A stretch of 64,000 nucleotides of DNA from Cinnamomum chago (lineage: Eukaryota > Streptophyta > Magnoliopsida > Laurales > Lauraceae), in NCBI GenBank assembly GCA_038049695.1, contig CP142458.1, positions 58,809,501 to 58,873,500 of the forward strand, written 5' to 3'. Made by a program: the position numbers and the translations under genes. This document shows, in pieces, positions 35,001-44,509 of this stretch. Under the pieces are notes generated by a model. The model did not search any database. It had not been told where the DNA came from and was given only the letters and a program-made list of their open reading frames with translations. The stretch's first letter is position 1; each line of letters opens with the position of its first letter.

Positions 35001-38000
35001 TGACTGTGATAGGGTGAGAAAGTTGAATGAGAAAATAATATGATCATTATTCTCCAATACCCCATTAGGTTGATGGGCTGATCTATGATGGTGAGCTTGA
35101 TCCAATAACAATACACCTAGAATCATCCTAAAATTCTCTCTCATTCTAAATTCCTCTCATTTGGAACTTATCCAAAGATCTTTTCCCGTTCCTATTATTC
35201 TTCTTGGTCTCATTAATCTTCATTTTATAGATTTGAAGTTTTAACAAGGGAGCCGACAATTTTCCAGCTGAAGTTTGACTCACAACACTATTCAGTGTAA
35301 TGATTTTTTTTGTGATTAAGATTTTAATTATTTTGTGTTTATTTTCCGGGGTTAGATTTTGCCGCATAGGTTATGTTTTTTCATTACTCAGTGTAATGAT
35401 TGTGTGTGACTAGGATTTTAAAGTTCCATCTCATCCGATAAACCCTATCTATTACAGGTTTTGTTTTTCCTTTTTTAAGTTTAATATTTTCCACACAATA
35501 TGATTTTTTTTTCCTCGGTATCTTCAAGCTCCATCCAGCTACGATTCAGTTTATATATTTTTTTGTTCAGTATAAGCAATTATGATTTTTATTGTTCTGT
35601 GTTTGTTACCCGGGGGTGCACATGTTATGTTTTTTTTTATTGTTCAATATAATGATTTTATGTGTTCCTATATATTTTATATTTTTTATTATTCAGTGTA
35701 TGGATAATATGTCGTTAGTTAGGTTATTTCTTTGTCCTTTTGGTGTTTGATAGATTCTTTTCTATTTTTCTCTCTGTATATTATTTTTTTATAGTATTCT
35801 TTATAGTTTATGAAGTTTTTTTCTTTGTAGAATTTAAAGAATATATTAAAAATCAAAATGTGTTGAATTTAATAAATTCAAAACTGATTTGCGGATTATG
35901 TAATTTTACTACGAAAACATTATCCTTTAAAATAAACTTCGATATATAAAATTTTAGACATGATGGATGATGTATTGATTTATTTTGGATTTGTATTTAT
36001 CTCATTAATTAGTGTCTTAAAAAAATTCCCAAATCGAATGTATTTTTATTTTAGGCCTGGGCTTACCGCGGGCGTGTTTTGCTAGTTGATTCATTATAAC
36101 TGTTATTATTGTTATTGATCTCATCTTGCATCATTTAGATTAGCTTTCATTCTTTCCTGCATCAATTAAGGTGTAAACTGGAGTCACTGGGAAAGAAGAT
36201 GCCATGCTCCGACGTACCAAAGGGATATCAAATGATCCTCTTAAGAAAACAGGAAAAAAAAAACTTTCTATTTAAACTACATAGTGACGGCATGTGGCTT
36301 CCAGTACATTTCGTTCCTAAGCTGCATACTCCTTGGATCAGTCATATCATGTCTCCTTGTTTCTTCTGCACATATATAGCATTAATATCATTAGGGAGGC
36401 ACCTACTTTCACAGTTTTCAAACGGACTTTACCTAATGATATTAATGCTATATATGTGCAAGAGAAACAAGCAGACATGCAAAAGATGACAGATCCAAAG
36501 AGTACGTAGCTTAAGTACAAAATGTACTGCAATGGAGTTTTGGAAGCCACCTGCAGTCACTATGTAGTTTAAATAGACTCTGTTTTTTTTTTCTGTGTTC
36601 TTTCTTCTGTTTCTTGTATCTTTCTATAATTTTCTGCTTTCATTAGACTCTTCTGTGTTTACTTAATATACCGAACTTTAGCAAAAAAATCGAGAACTGC
36701 TCAACATGGTGAAAACAACACTAGCCAGAGAAAAAGTAAAAAATAAAATAAAATGTAATGGTCATATTAAAAACATATTAAATCTTGGGTTCCTCATACA
36801 ATGTTTGAATCCAATGACTAGCAAGAAAGTTAAAATGGGATTCAGGCACAGAGCATGAATTTTTTATGGTGAGATACACTATGTGAAAATGGTAATTGAA
36901 GAGAATGACAAATAATAACAAAAAACAAGATGGCAAGCATACCCTAACAGACCTCGACCATGCCATGGTCTAGGTGTCATGCTCAAGTTAATCACTGCAC
37001 CCTGCCTCATGATTATCATAGGAACTGGACGGCCCTGGTTTAACTGAGCTTCAGAGGCAAGCCTTGGAAGTAGTTCATCTCCAGTACCCACATTCCCGAA
37101 TTTCACAATCTGGTCTCCAAGCTGCAGTCCATCTTCAGCTGCCGGGGATGCCTCAGCAATTTCATCAACTATTGCAAATGGTACCATGACGATCGGCTCC
37201 ACTTCCATAGAAGTAGGTGAATCTTCGGGAATACCATCACATGAAGAAACAGATGTAATACCATCAGAGTGAAGAAATTCTGAATTATTTGATCCCTCTG
37301 CAGTAGCTCGCAAAGGAAGAAAAAATCACTCAGTAAACTCTCAGTGACATTTCATGAGTAAGTGCATCTCAGAGACAAGATTCAAAAACAATATAAAAAT
37401 CTATCATCATGCCCAAATATCACCCACCCTGTAAACGGAAGAATGCATTTCTGTCATCAAAATCCAAAACATGCAACATGAACAAGAGATCTAGCAGCCA
37501 AAAAAAAAAACCACCTTTCATTGTGGTTAAACCTTTTTTATAGGTAATTTCATTGGGGTTATTAAACATAATTACTAATCGTTTCTGTGGATGTCACCAC
37601 ACTGGAAGTTGCTCATTGGATTTCTAGAGTAATGGCGAAATCTGATTATGATCCATCAATTTTACAACTCTCCCATAATGGACACTAGGTAAAAGGAGAA
37701 CAAACTCATGGCAATAGGAAAGGATGCTAATCTGCCATAAAGTAAAACAAATGCCAAAAGCATTAATGATCACAAATTAGAAACCAATTGCCCTTTCAAG
37801 ATAAAGTGATGAAGCAGGGGTTGAATGAAATTTACTCCTTAGCAGAACCACTAATTGGGGCCGAGAGATTACAAGAGCAGAGCATACCAAAAACCATACC
37901 CATGCATAGTCTAATCCCATTTACTTAACACGCTTGGTATTTGATCCTAGGTCACTCACAATAAATATACTGAATGTCAAAAGCAACTAAAAGTCACAAA

Positions 38001-38690
38001 TTAGTGAAATGACTGCCTCTAAATTAAACGAGCATGCAGAAGTGTAATAAAATAAACCACCCATGAAATATAAAGCTCCTATAATTACGGCTGAAAGTAG
38101 GCAAGATCAAAGAATATCAAGAACAATGCCCACGCATATTCCATTCATTTAATGGGATTGATATTTAAGCTAAGGTCCAGCCCAAAGGGTGAAATCAGGC
38201 CAAAGCCAACTACTCAGCCAAGTGCAAGACGTGAATTTGAATTGCAAGAATTTACATGAGAATTGGTCAATTTCTAAAAAATAAAAAGAACAAATATCCA
38301 TAGCCCAGTTGATTATTGCAACTAAAAATACAGGTTTGGCCCAGCCCACAGGAAAAAAGCTGCCAAAATCCAACGGAAAGTAAGGAGTTACCCAGCCAGG
38401 CAAATTGCAGCCTTAACTACAACAGACATTGAACTCTACCTTAAAAAGAGTACCAGCAAGCATGACAGATAATCTCTACAAGACATACCACTACATCACT
38501 ATAAACAGTAACCAGCAGCACTGCAACTTTAAAAAAAAAAACAAAAACGAGGGCATCTTTTTCCTCAGATAATCCACCATACCTGCATCTTTTATAGGCA
38601 ATGCTACATTCTGAGAACGTCTTGCCGAATGCAGGACTAGTAAATTTTCATTTATTTTATCCGTGAGATCCTTGTAGTCATTCCGTAGCT
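28122..38690 (-). CDS. PSMD9/Nas2-type proteasome assembly chaperone, last three coding exons
   Basis: Three exons on the minus strand: 38690-38583, 37297-36943 and 28143-28122, with matching phases. They read LRNDYKDLTDKINENLLVLH, then a Ser-rich linker, then the PDZ domain (PFAIVDEIAEASPAAEDG, LQLGDQIVKFGNVG, VPMIIMRQGAVINLSMTPR, WHGRGLLG), and finally a 22-nt last coding exon that adds CHFRIL and TGA. PSMD9 (p27, yeast Nas2) binds the Rpt5 tail through its PDZ domain and helps build the base of the 19S proteasome. The N-terminal helical part (EGFPR region) is missing; its exons were not found up to 64000. The last intron (36942-28144) is 8.8 kb and full of transposons. All visible splice sites are GT-AG. 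No stop was seen in the three exons. Confidence 0.9.
28979..29035. repeat. Poly-C and poly-A tract
   Basis: About 24 C in a row followed by A runs, in the last intron of the PSMD9-type gene. A poly-C of this length is unusual in plant DNA and prone to assembly or sequencing error. Confidence 0.9.
29484..30866 (-). mobile_element. LTR of a Ty3/gypsy element (minus orientation)
   Basis: Read on the minus strand it begins TGATGGGGACATCAACTCCC at 30866, directly after a GAGGGGAAT purine tract and overlapping the stop codon of the pol frame, and ends near 29484 (…CCTGCA). A second copy of the same sequence lies in the opposite direction at 32531-33748 plus 36086-36174. It contains a CTCTTATTACTC...GAATGAATGAATAATG stretch and a GATCCTGCAAGAGAAATCTC stretch (+ strand), both shared with the second copy. 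Confidence 0.75.
30867..32530 (-). pseudogene. Ty3/gypsy pol C-terminus: integrase end and chromodomain-like tail
   Basis: Going down the minus strand from 32527: FEAVVGYKPRM, then SAESFAQHIHALQDEIKKRI and YKTTANAHRCHVDFNIGD (integrase C-terminal region), then VMIRMRLERFPQG, LELPPDMGISPIFNVEDLVI, and a chromodomain-like KYLVKWK...ITYDELQRMDPDILERYDSF ending before the LTR. A 12-base duplication and frame changes occur in the chromodomain part. A hAT element (31425-32311) splits the sequence. RT, RNase H and most of integrase are missing, because an inverted LTR begins at 32531. Lineage: chromovirus-like, inferred. Confidence 0.8.
31425..32311. mobile_element. hAT-type non-autonomous element
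   Basis: The ends are CATTGGCGGAC (left) and, inverted, CAGTGGCGGACCCAGGATTT (right), an end type typical of plant hAT elements. The 8-bp ATCATCAC flanks it at 31417-31424 and 32312-32319, the hAT target length. The interior has no transposase frame. It lies in the gypsy integrase remnant, so it is younger than that element. Confidence 0.85.
32531..33748 (+). mobile_element. Second gypsy LTR copy, inverted, first part
   Basis: Matches the reverse complement of 30846 down to about 29560 over its full length: GATATGGAAAGAAATACC at its left edge, GATCTTCTTTTCGCCCGCGA in the middle, and CATGTTTCAA before the Helitron. It lacks about 20 bases of the LTR start, as the copy begins inside the LTR. 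A frame at 32470-32874 belongs to this repeat and is not a gene. Confidence 0.85.
33749..36085 (+). mobile_element. Helitron, non-autonomous
   Basis: It begins TTAATATATATTAAAGACG, close to the TC(T)ATATATTAAAG start of many plant Helitrons, and ends in CTAG (36082-36085) after a GC-rich imperfect hairpin (GGGCTTACCGCGGGC, 36059-36073). It sits between A and T of CAA|TTGATTC. The empty site is seen intact in the other LTR copy (about 29555-29562, inverted), which proves the insertion and its ends to within two bases. No target duplication, as expected. No Rep/helicase frame was found. The first 99-100 bases are duplicated (33749-33848 and 33849-33947). Confidence 0.85.
36086..36174 (+). mobile_element. 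Second gypsy LTR copy, part after the Helitron
   Basis: TTGATTCATTATAACTGTTA through GATTAGCTTTCATT...CCTGCATCA continues the inverted LTR interrupted at 33748, matching the reverse complement of 29556 down to 29484. The similarity ends at about 36174. Confidence 0.85.
36245..36600. mobile_element. Long-hairpin MITE
   Basis: Two arms of about 150-165 bp (about 36250-36396 and 36432-36595) are inverted copies. Shared stretches include CTATTTAAACTACATAGTGA, GGTGGCTTCC/TGTGGCTTCC and GCACATATATAGCATTAATA followed by TCATTAGG. The loop is about 35 bp (ACTTTCACAGTTTTCAAACG). It is in the last intron of the PSMD9-type gene, next to the gypsy LTR. Confidence 0.85.
36601..36942. other. Rest of the PSMD9 last intron (5' side)
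   Basis: AT-rich intron between the hairpin MITE and the PDZ exon. The donor is GTATGC on the minus strand at 36942-36937. Nothing else recognised. Confidence 0.6.
37298..38582. other. Intron between the helix and PDZ exons of the PSMD9-type gene
   Basis: Bounded by a GTATGG donor (38582) and a CTGCAG acceptor (37303-37298), minus strand. Both neighbouring exons are in phase across it (DA|EGSNN). No coding sequence recognised inside; several GCCCAGCC-type short repeats at 38175-38400. Confidence 0.7.
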
Positions 38691-39044
38691 CTGCAAGGAA
38701 ATAAATTTGTAAACAAGCAACATGCAAATATGAATTACAAATTTACAATCATAATTCATAACTACCCACATTCCCCATCACTTCATCTGTACTAAATATA
38801 ACCTCTTTCCTCTGTCTCTACAATGTTAGGAATGGCAACAGATAATGTTCAAATGGGCCCCCGCCCCAACCCCCTCCTATAAAGGGCAGGTTTGGTAGCA
38901 AGTTGGTTGACTTCAGGGCGGGTATGCATTTCAAGATTTTAATCCATTTTGGTTTCAGGATGGATTTGGCTCTTAATTATGACTGACAGTCTGACCCGCC
39001 TCGCCCCACTTTCTTTTAATTTATAAAACATTTTGTAATTTTTT
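38691..39044. other. Intron start and transposon-like GC-rich patch
   Basis: Intron upstream of the first visible PSMD9 exon. At 38830-39010 there is an element-like stretch with GGCCCCCGCCCCAACCCC-type and GACCCGCCTCGCCCCAC motifs, common at the ends of small plant elements. No gene seen. Confidence 0.45.
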
Positions 39045-39165
39045 GAGCAAAAGTTCAATAACACAAGTGGTAGTGGGCCGTAGTCATGCTTGCTCCCACA
39101 TGTCGTGTGTTCGAATCCGAGCAAGGATTTTTCACCGTCTTTATATTTTAAAATTTTAAAAAAAA
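39045..39165 (+). mobile_element. tRNA-derived SINE-like sequence
   Basis: TAACACAAGTGGTAGTGGGC looks like a pol III A box and GTGTTCGAATCCGAGC like a B box (GTTCGAATCC), about 38 bp apart, followed by an A/T-rich tail ending in A9. No cloverleaf can be folded, so it is not a tRNA gene. Confidence 0.6.
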
Positions 39166-40537
39166 ACAAATTGGCTCAAATCAGAATATTTATTGAGATT
39201 TGTGAATTTAATGTTGAGATTAATCAAATTAGGGCTCGAATTTGATTTGGGCGCAATTAGACCATGTTTAGGGCCAAGAAGGGCCTATTTGTAAAATTGA
39301 AGAAGTATAAGGGGTTTTTCATAATTTAAAAAGTACGTTGATATTTGGCTCGTTGGGCAGAGAAAAAGTAATCATGAAACTTTTTTAAGCTTGTAGGGCC
39401 TTTTGGTGGCAACTAAACTGTAGCATCCCAGTTAGACTGCTTACTTGGTGTATGGGAGAGGGTCATATTTGGAAGTGCGTGTGAAATTGAGAATAAAAGG
39501 GTCTCAGACGGTCAGACCCTTGCTCTTTCTAGGTAAGCTCCAGAAAGTCGAGCTCAAAGCTAGAAAACCTACCTACCTACCTCCCTCCCTCTCTTCCGCT
39601 TGGTTTGCCTTTCTCCTTGCTCTTTCTAGGTAGGCTCTCTTCTCTCCCTTCCCTTCCTTCTTGTATAGGATTCCATTAGCTTCTTGGAATTGTTGCATGC
39701 AAGCCCTAATCCCTCTTTTATCTTGGGTTTTGCATGTAGATGCCTAGGTTGGCTTAGGAATAACTTAGGATTTGGAGGGAAAGCTTGTAGATGAGAGTTT
39801 TGGCTTAAGGCCTCGTTGGGTTTCAAAAGAACTCTCTAGTTTTCAACCAAAAGCAAGTAAACATCTTTAAATTACATTGCATGCATGTTTTTCTTTGTTG
39901 ATTCCTATTGATACTCAAATCTAGACACCCATTTCAAGCTCAAGTTCTATGTCTACAGAAACCCCAAAGCCCTAGATTCATAATAGGGTATGTTGCCTGG
40001 CCTTAAAAACGGCAATGTATGCCCAGAATGGCATCGACCTTGCTGGCCATGGCAATGGGAGACTTTCCCTCCAGGACCAAACTAGGCTCGGCCACCAGCT
40101 GAAAACCTTGCTTAGGTTCTTCGGCTAGCTGAGCAGAAGCTTCGGCTAACCTAACCGAAGACACCCTTGGGCTAACTGAAGTGTTGCTTCGGCAACTTTT
40201 CCAGAGGGCATCATTCTCAGTTCTGGGTCTTCAGCTAGCTGAGACACATTTTTGGCTAACAGAAGACACCCCCTTGACTAACCAAAGGTTTGCTTCGGCA
40301 GGCCTTACCAGAGAGCCTTATTTCTGGCTCAGAGCCTTCGGCTAGCCAAGAATACCCTTTGGCTAACCAAAGGCCTTCAGGTATCTCTTGATGGAGAGAC
40401 CCTAAACATGGATGGGGTATTGATGTAGATTGGGACCTTTGTCTTTGTTTAATGATGAATGAACATGTGACCTGCAGTAGGTGATGTTTGGGGCTTGACA
40501 TTTACCTAGGCCAAGGATATGATGTCGTAGGACTTTG
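39166..40537. other. Probable older LTR-like flank, no gene
   Basis: A TGTAGCATCCCAG stretch at 39420 resembles an LTR start and recurs as TGTAGCATCCTAAA at 59430, on the other side of the composite retroelement. From 40085 to 40400 an imperfect repeat of about 95-100 bp with CTTCGGCTAAC/CTTTGGCTAACC and CTTCGGCA motifs is present three times. The composite element inserted at 40537. Identity as LTR is inferred. Confidence 0.45.
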
Positions 40538-40793
40538 TGTCAATCCAGGCCCAATCCATTTTGGCCCATCAATTTTGGCCCATTTATTGTACCCATTTAT
40601 TGCTTTGTAATTAGTCAAAGTTGTTACTTAATTTTAGGATCTAAGATTTGTGATTGATTTGTAATTGATTGTAATTGATTGTAATTAGGGTATTAAGCCC
40701 TTATATATACATCAGTCGATCCAAGAATGGGATACGACATTCATCTCTCTTTCTCTTGTTCTGTGTTTCATCTCTCTCTCTCTAAAAGTGTCA
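40538..40793 (+). repeat. LTR1, 5' copy
   Basis: 256 bp, from TGTCAATCCAGGCCCAATCC to ...AAAAGTGTCA. It contains TTATATATACATCAG as likely TATA region and a CT-rich end. The initiator-Met-tRNA primer site TGGTATCAGAGC follows directly (40794-40805). Confidence 0.92.
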
Positions 40794-41666
40794 TGGTATC
40801 AGAGCAAGGTCGACCATCTTTGATCTTCTCCCAACTCATCTTCCATTCATTGGGAGCCTGTTTATGATCATCTGTGATCATCTTCTTCAGCTAGATCATA
40901 TCTGATCTTCCCTGATCATCTCAGATCAGGAGTGGCCCACCTGCGATCATCATCTGCTACTCAGCGGAAGCAGCCCATATTGGTCGCCTGGATTTATACA
41001 TATTTATGAAGATTTTCTCACGATTTATGGATCATCAGAGGTAGGCCATCTACCCTTTTTTTGTAGAAAATCAGTTTTGTCCATTTCTTTTCATCTCAGC
41101 CGTTCAAAAGTTTGGATTTGGATTCGTTCTACCTGAGACCACTTCCAGTAGTTGCCGAAATTTGCTGTGAACCCATCCCCATACTCAGATCTGTCAACAG
41201 ATCACTAGGTGGGGCCCACGTACACAACCCAACTCAAAAATTTGGGTCGTCAGGTACTGTTTAGTGCACAATTCTGTGCACAAGTTGCTGTATCAGCAAC
41301 TGTTCTATTGCTGGTTACTGCTGGTTCTTCCTACTGCTATTTATTACTGCTGTTGTTGCTGGTTTGTTCCTTACTACTGCTGATTGTTACTGCTGCGTCT
41401 ACTTGATCCAATCTGTTGATTCCTTTGCACTACTGCTGTGATAATTTGTTCGTTGTGTCTTTCTGGGTACTGTTTGTTGTGCACTTTTATTCTGTGCCTT
41501 CTGGGAATTGTTCTTGTCTACTGGTTGCTGTCTGCTGCAACACCTCCTGATTGTGTTCTTACAATCTTGACTGTGGTCTGATCCGTCTACGATTGGACTG
41601 CAACAGTACTGCTGCCCAATTCAGCACCCTGTCTTCCTTGTGTGTGCTTCTTACTAGACTTTCGTT

Positions 41667-44293
41667 ATGGAAAAACATGAGATTGCCCTGGTTCGCTTTG
41701 ATGGGACAAATTATACCTCATGGGCCTTCCAATTTCAAATTTACTTGGAAGGAAAAGAACTTTGGGCACACATTGATGGATCTGAACCTCAACCAGCGGA
41801 AGATGACAAGAAGATTTTAGCTTGGAAGACAAAGGATGCTAAAATCAAAACCTGGTTGCTGGGCTCTGTTGAGTCACATTTTATTCTCAACTTAAAACCC
41901 TGCAAAACTGCCCGTGAAATGTGGGACTATCTTAAGAAAATTTATCAACAAGGCAATGCTGCTCGCCAATTTCAATTTGAACTTGAAATCTCTCAATTCA
42001 CTCAAGGCACCCAAACTATTCAGGAGTATTACAATGGCTTCCGCCGCCTGTGGTCTGAATATGATGAGATTAAGTTTGCCACGGTACCTGCCGCACTTCT
42101 ACCGGAATTACTTCCATTACAGGAAAGTAGTCATCAGGATCAGCTCCTCATGAAACTTCGTTTGGAGTTTGAGACAGTTCGATCGAGCTTGATGAGCAGG
42201 GCTCCTCTTCCCCACTTGGATGCATGTCTTCAGGAACTTCTGCGGGAGGAACAGCGTCTCGCTACTAAAACTAATCTGGAACAACAACGCTCTGCGGAGG
42301 CTCCATTTGCCTATGCTGTGCCACAGCCAGACAACCTCCTCGGGACATCCGTAAAGTTCAGTGTCATAACTGCAAAAAATATGGTCACTATGCAAATCAA
42401 TGCAAGTCAAAAATTTGCAGATATTGTAAGGCCACTGGTCATGTTATTGAAGAATGTCGGAAGAAGGCTCGCAATTCAGCTTCCTGCGATTATGTGCAGT
42501 CCGGTCCTGGAACTTCCACTGTGTCATCTGCTCCTACTGCTTACACAGTGACTACTCCACCATATGCTTCATCTGACTTCAATGGTTCTCTGCCGTATGA
42601 TTCATCCTCACAGCCTGGTTCCTCATCACAATCTATGTCTCCTGCTCCTCTCACCCCTGATATGGTTAACCAAATGATCATCAATGCCTTAGCATCCATG
42701 AACATCGCAGGTACTGCTTCCTCTCTTTCCAATACCTGGTACTTAGATTCTGGTGCAAGTAACCATATGGCCTCATCACCCGCCACATTACAAAATGTTG
42801 TTCCTTACACTGGTCATCTCACTGTTCAAGCTGCCAACGGAGATCATCTCCCCATCACCTCTGTTGGTGATACCCCTGGCCCCTTACCCTTAACCAATGT
42901 TTTGGTTTCTCCTCCTCTTGCTACTAATTTGGTTTCTGTGGGACAACTTGTTGAAAATAATTACACTGTCTCCTTTTCTTCTTCTAGATGTGTTGTGCAG
43001 GACCAGGAGTCGGGGGAAGTGATCGCGAGGGGGCCTAAGCGTGGCAGACTTTTTCCGTTACCAATATCTTCTGTTATTGAGAATAATCCTTTACATCAGT
43101 TATTTTGTTTCTTCCTTCAGAATCATTCTCGTTTGTGGCATCATAGACTTGGTCATCCGAATGCTTCTACTATGTCTACATTATTTCAATCTGGATTAAA
43201 AAATAAACATGTTGCTTCTGCTTCTTTTGACTGTGATGCTTGTAAGTTAGGTAAGAGTAAAACTTTACCCTTTCCAACCTCTCACACACGGAGCACTGCA
43301 TGTTTTGACTTAATTCACAGTGATGTTTGGGGCATTGCTCCGACCCTTTCCCATAGTCATTTCAAGTATTTTGTCACATTCATTGATGACTACAGCAGAT
43401 TTACTTGGATTTATTTCTTACATTCGAAGTCTGATATTCTTAATGCATTTACATTTTTTGTTAAATATGTGGAAACCCAATTTTCTAAATGCATTAAAAC
43501 TTTGCGCTCAGACTCAGGGGGGGAGTATGTTTCCAAGGATTTTCAATCCTTTTTAACCAATAAAGAAATCATTTCTCAACGTACCTGTCCGTATACTCCA
43601 CAACAAAATGGAGTCGCAGAACGGAAAAACAGACATCTTCTTGATGTAACTAGAACTCTTCTAATTGAATCATCCGTTCCCCCTCGTTTTTGGACTGAAG
43701 CTCTCACAACGGCTGTCTATCTCATTAACCGCCTTCCATCACCTACCATTGCTCATTTCATGCCTCATTTTAAATTGTTTGGTCATCATCCTGTGTTTGA
43801 TCACCTACATACCTTTGGCTGTGTTTGCTTCGTTCATCTACCTCCCACCGAAAGAACGAAACTCACAGCACAATCTCGCAGGTGTGCTTTTTTGGGTTAT
43901 GCCACTAATCAAAAAGGCTTTGTTTGTTATGATCCCATTGGTCGTCGTATCAGGGTTTCTCGAAATGTTATTTTCTTTGAAAATCAATATTTCTTCCAAA
44001 CTCACATGGGATTGTCCTCCTCCCTCTTCCCCAGCTCTCTTACCCGGTTTTTCGGATCAAACCCCTGTTACTAGGTTTAATCCTGCTTTTGTATACCACC
44101 GACGGGAGAAACCTCCCACTGCAGATGGCCCTCCCCCTGATCCTCCACCGACAAATGGTTCCACGCCTACTCCTGCCTTACGTCGCTCCTCCAGAACTTC
44201 TAGACCGCCTGAGCAGTATGGCTTTACCCATACTTCTTTGATGACCACGCTATCTTCTATCTCTGTCCCAAGTTCTTATTTGCAGGCTGTCCA
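41667..44293 (+). pseudogene. Copia-1 gag-protease-integrase, lacking RT and RNase H
   Basis: An ATG at 41667 opens MEKHEIALVRFDGTNYTSW, a copia gag (UBN2 type). A one-base frame change near 42325 leads to two zinc knuckles (CHNCKKYGHYANQC at 42362 and CRYCKATGHVIEEC), the protease DSGASNHM (Asp codon 42745-42747), the integrase HHCC region (HHRLGH...CDACKLGK) and the DDE core (DLIHSDVWG, TLRSDSGGEY, PQQNGVAERKNRHLL). Near 44020 the frame changes again into the linker RRSSRTSRPPEQYG...SYLQAVHDT. There the gene stops at an inverted LTR1. The leader (40794-41666) has no gene. Reverse transcriptase is absent, so the element cannot move by itself. Confidence 0.92.
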
Positions 44294-44509
44294 TGACACT
44301 TTTAGAGAGAGAGAGATGAAACACAGAACAAGAGAAAGAGAGATGAATGTCGTATCCCATTCTTGGATCGACTGATGTAGATATATAAGGGCTTAATACC
44401 CTAATTACAATCAATTACAATCAATTACAAATCAATCACAAATCTTGGATCCTAAAATTAAGTAACAACTTTGACTAATTACAAAGCAATAAATGGGTAC
44501 AATAAATGG
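44294..44509 (-). repeat. LTR1, inverted internal copy, truncated
   Basis: Reverse complement of about 40578-40793, from TGACACTTTTAGAGAGAGAG (the LTR end) to ACCCATTTATTG reversed (…AATAAATGG). About 40 bases of the LTR start are missing. It joins copia-1 linker sequence on the left and mid-RT of copia-2 on the right. Confidence 0.92.

Noticed and set aside
35740-35949. Phe-rich open frame in the Helitron
   Set aside because: AT-rich chance frame with no Rep or helicase motif.
39045-39165. tRNA gene
   Set aside because: A- and B-box-like stretches are present but no cloverleaf or anticodon arm can be formed; a SINE fits better.
38727-40537. First exons of the PSMD9-type gene
   Set aside because: Searched by eye for the EGFPR/DIDIP coding pattern on the minus strand here and at 59403-64000; none found.
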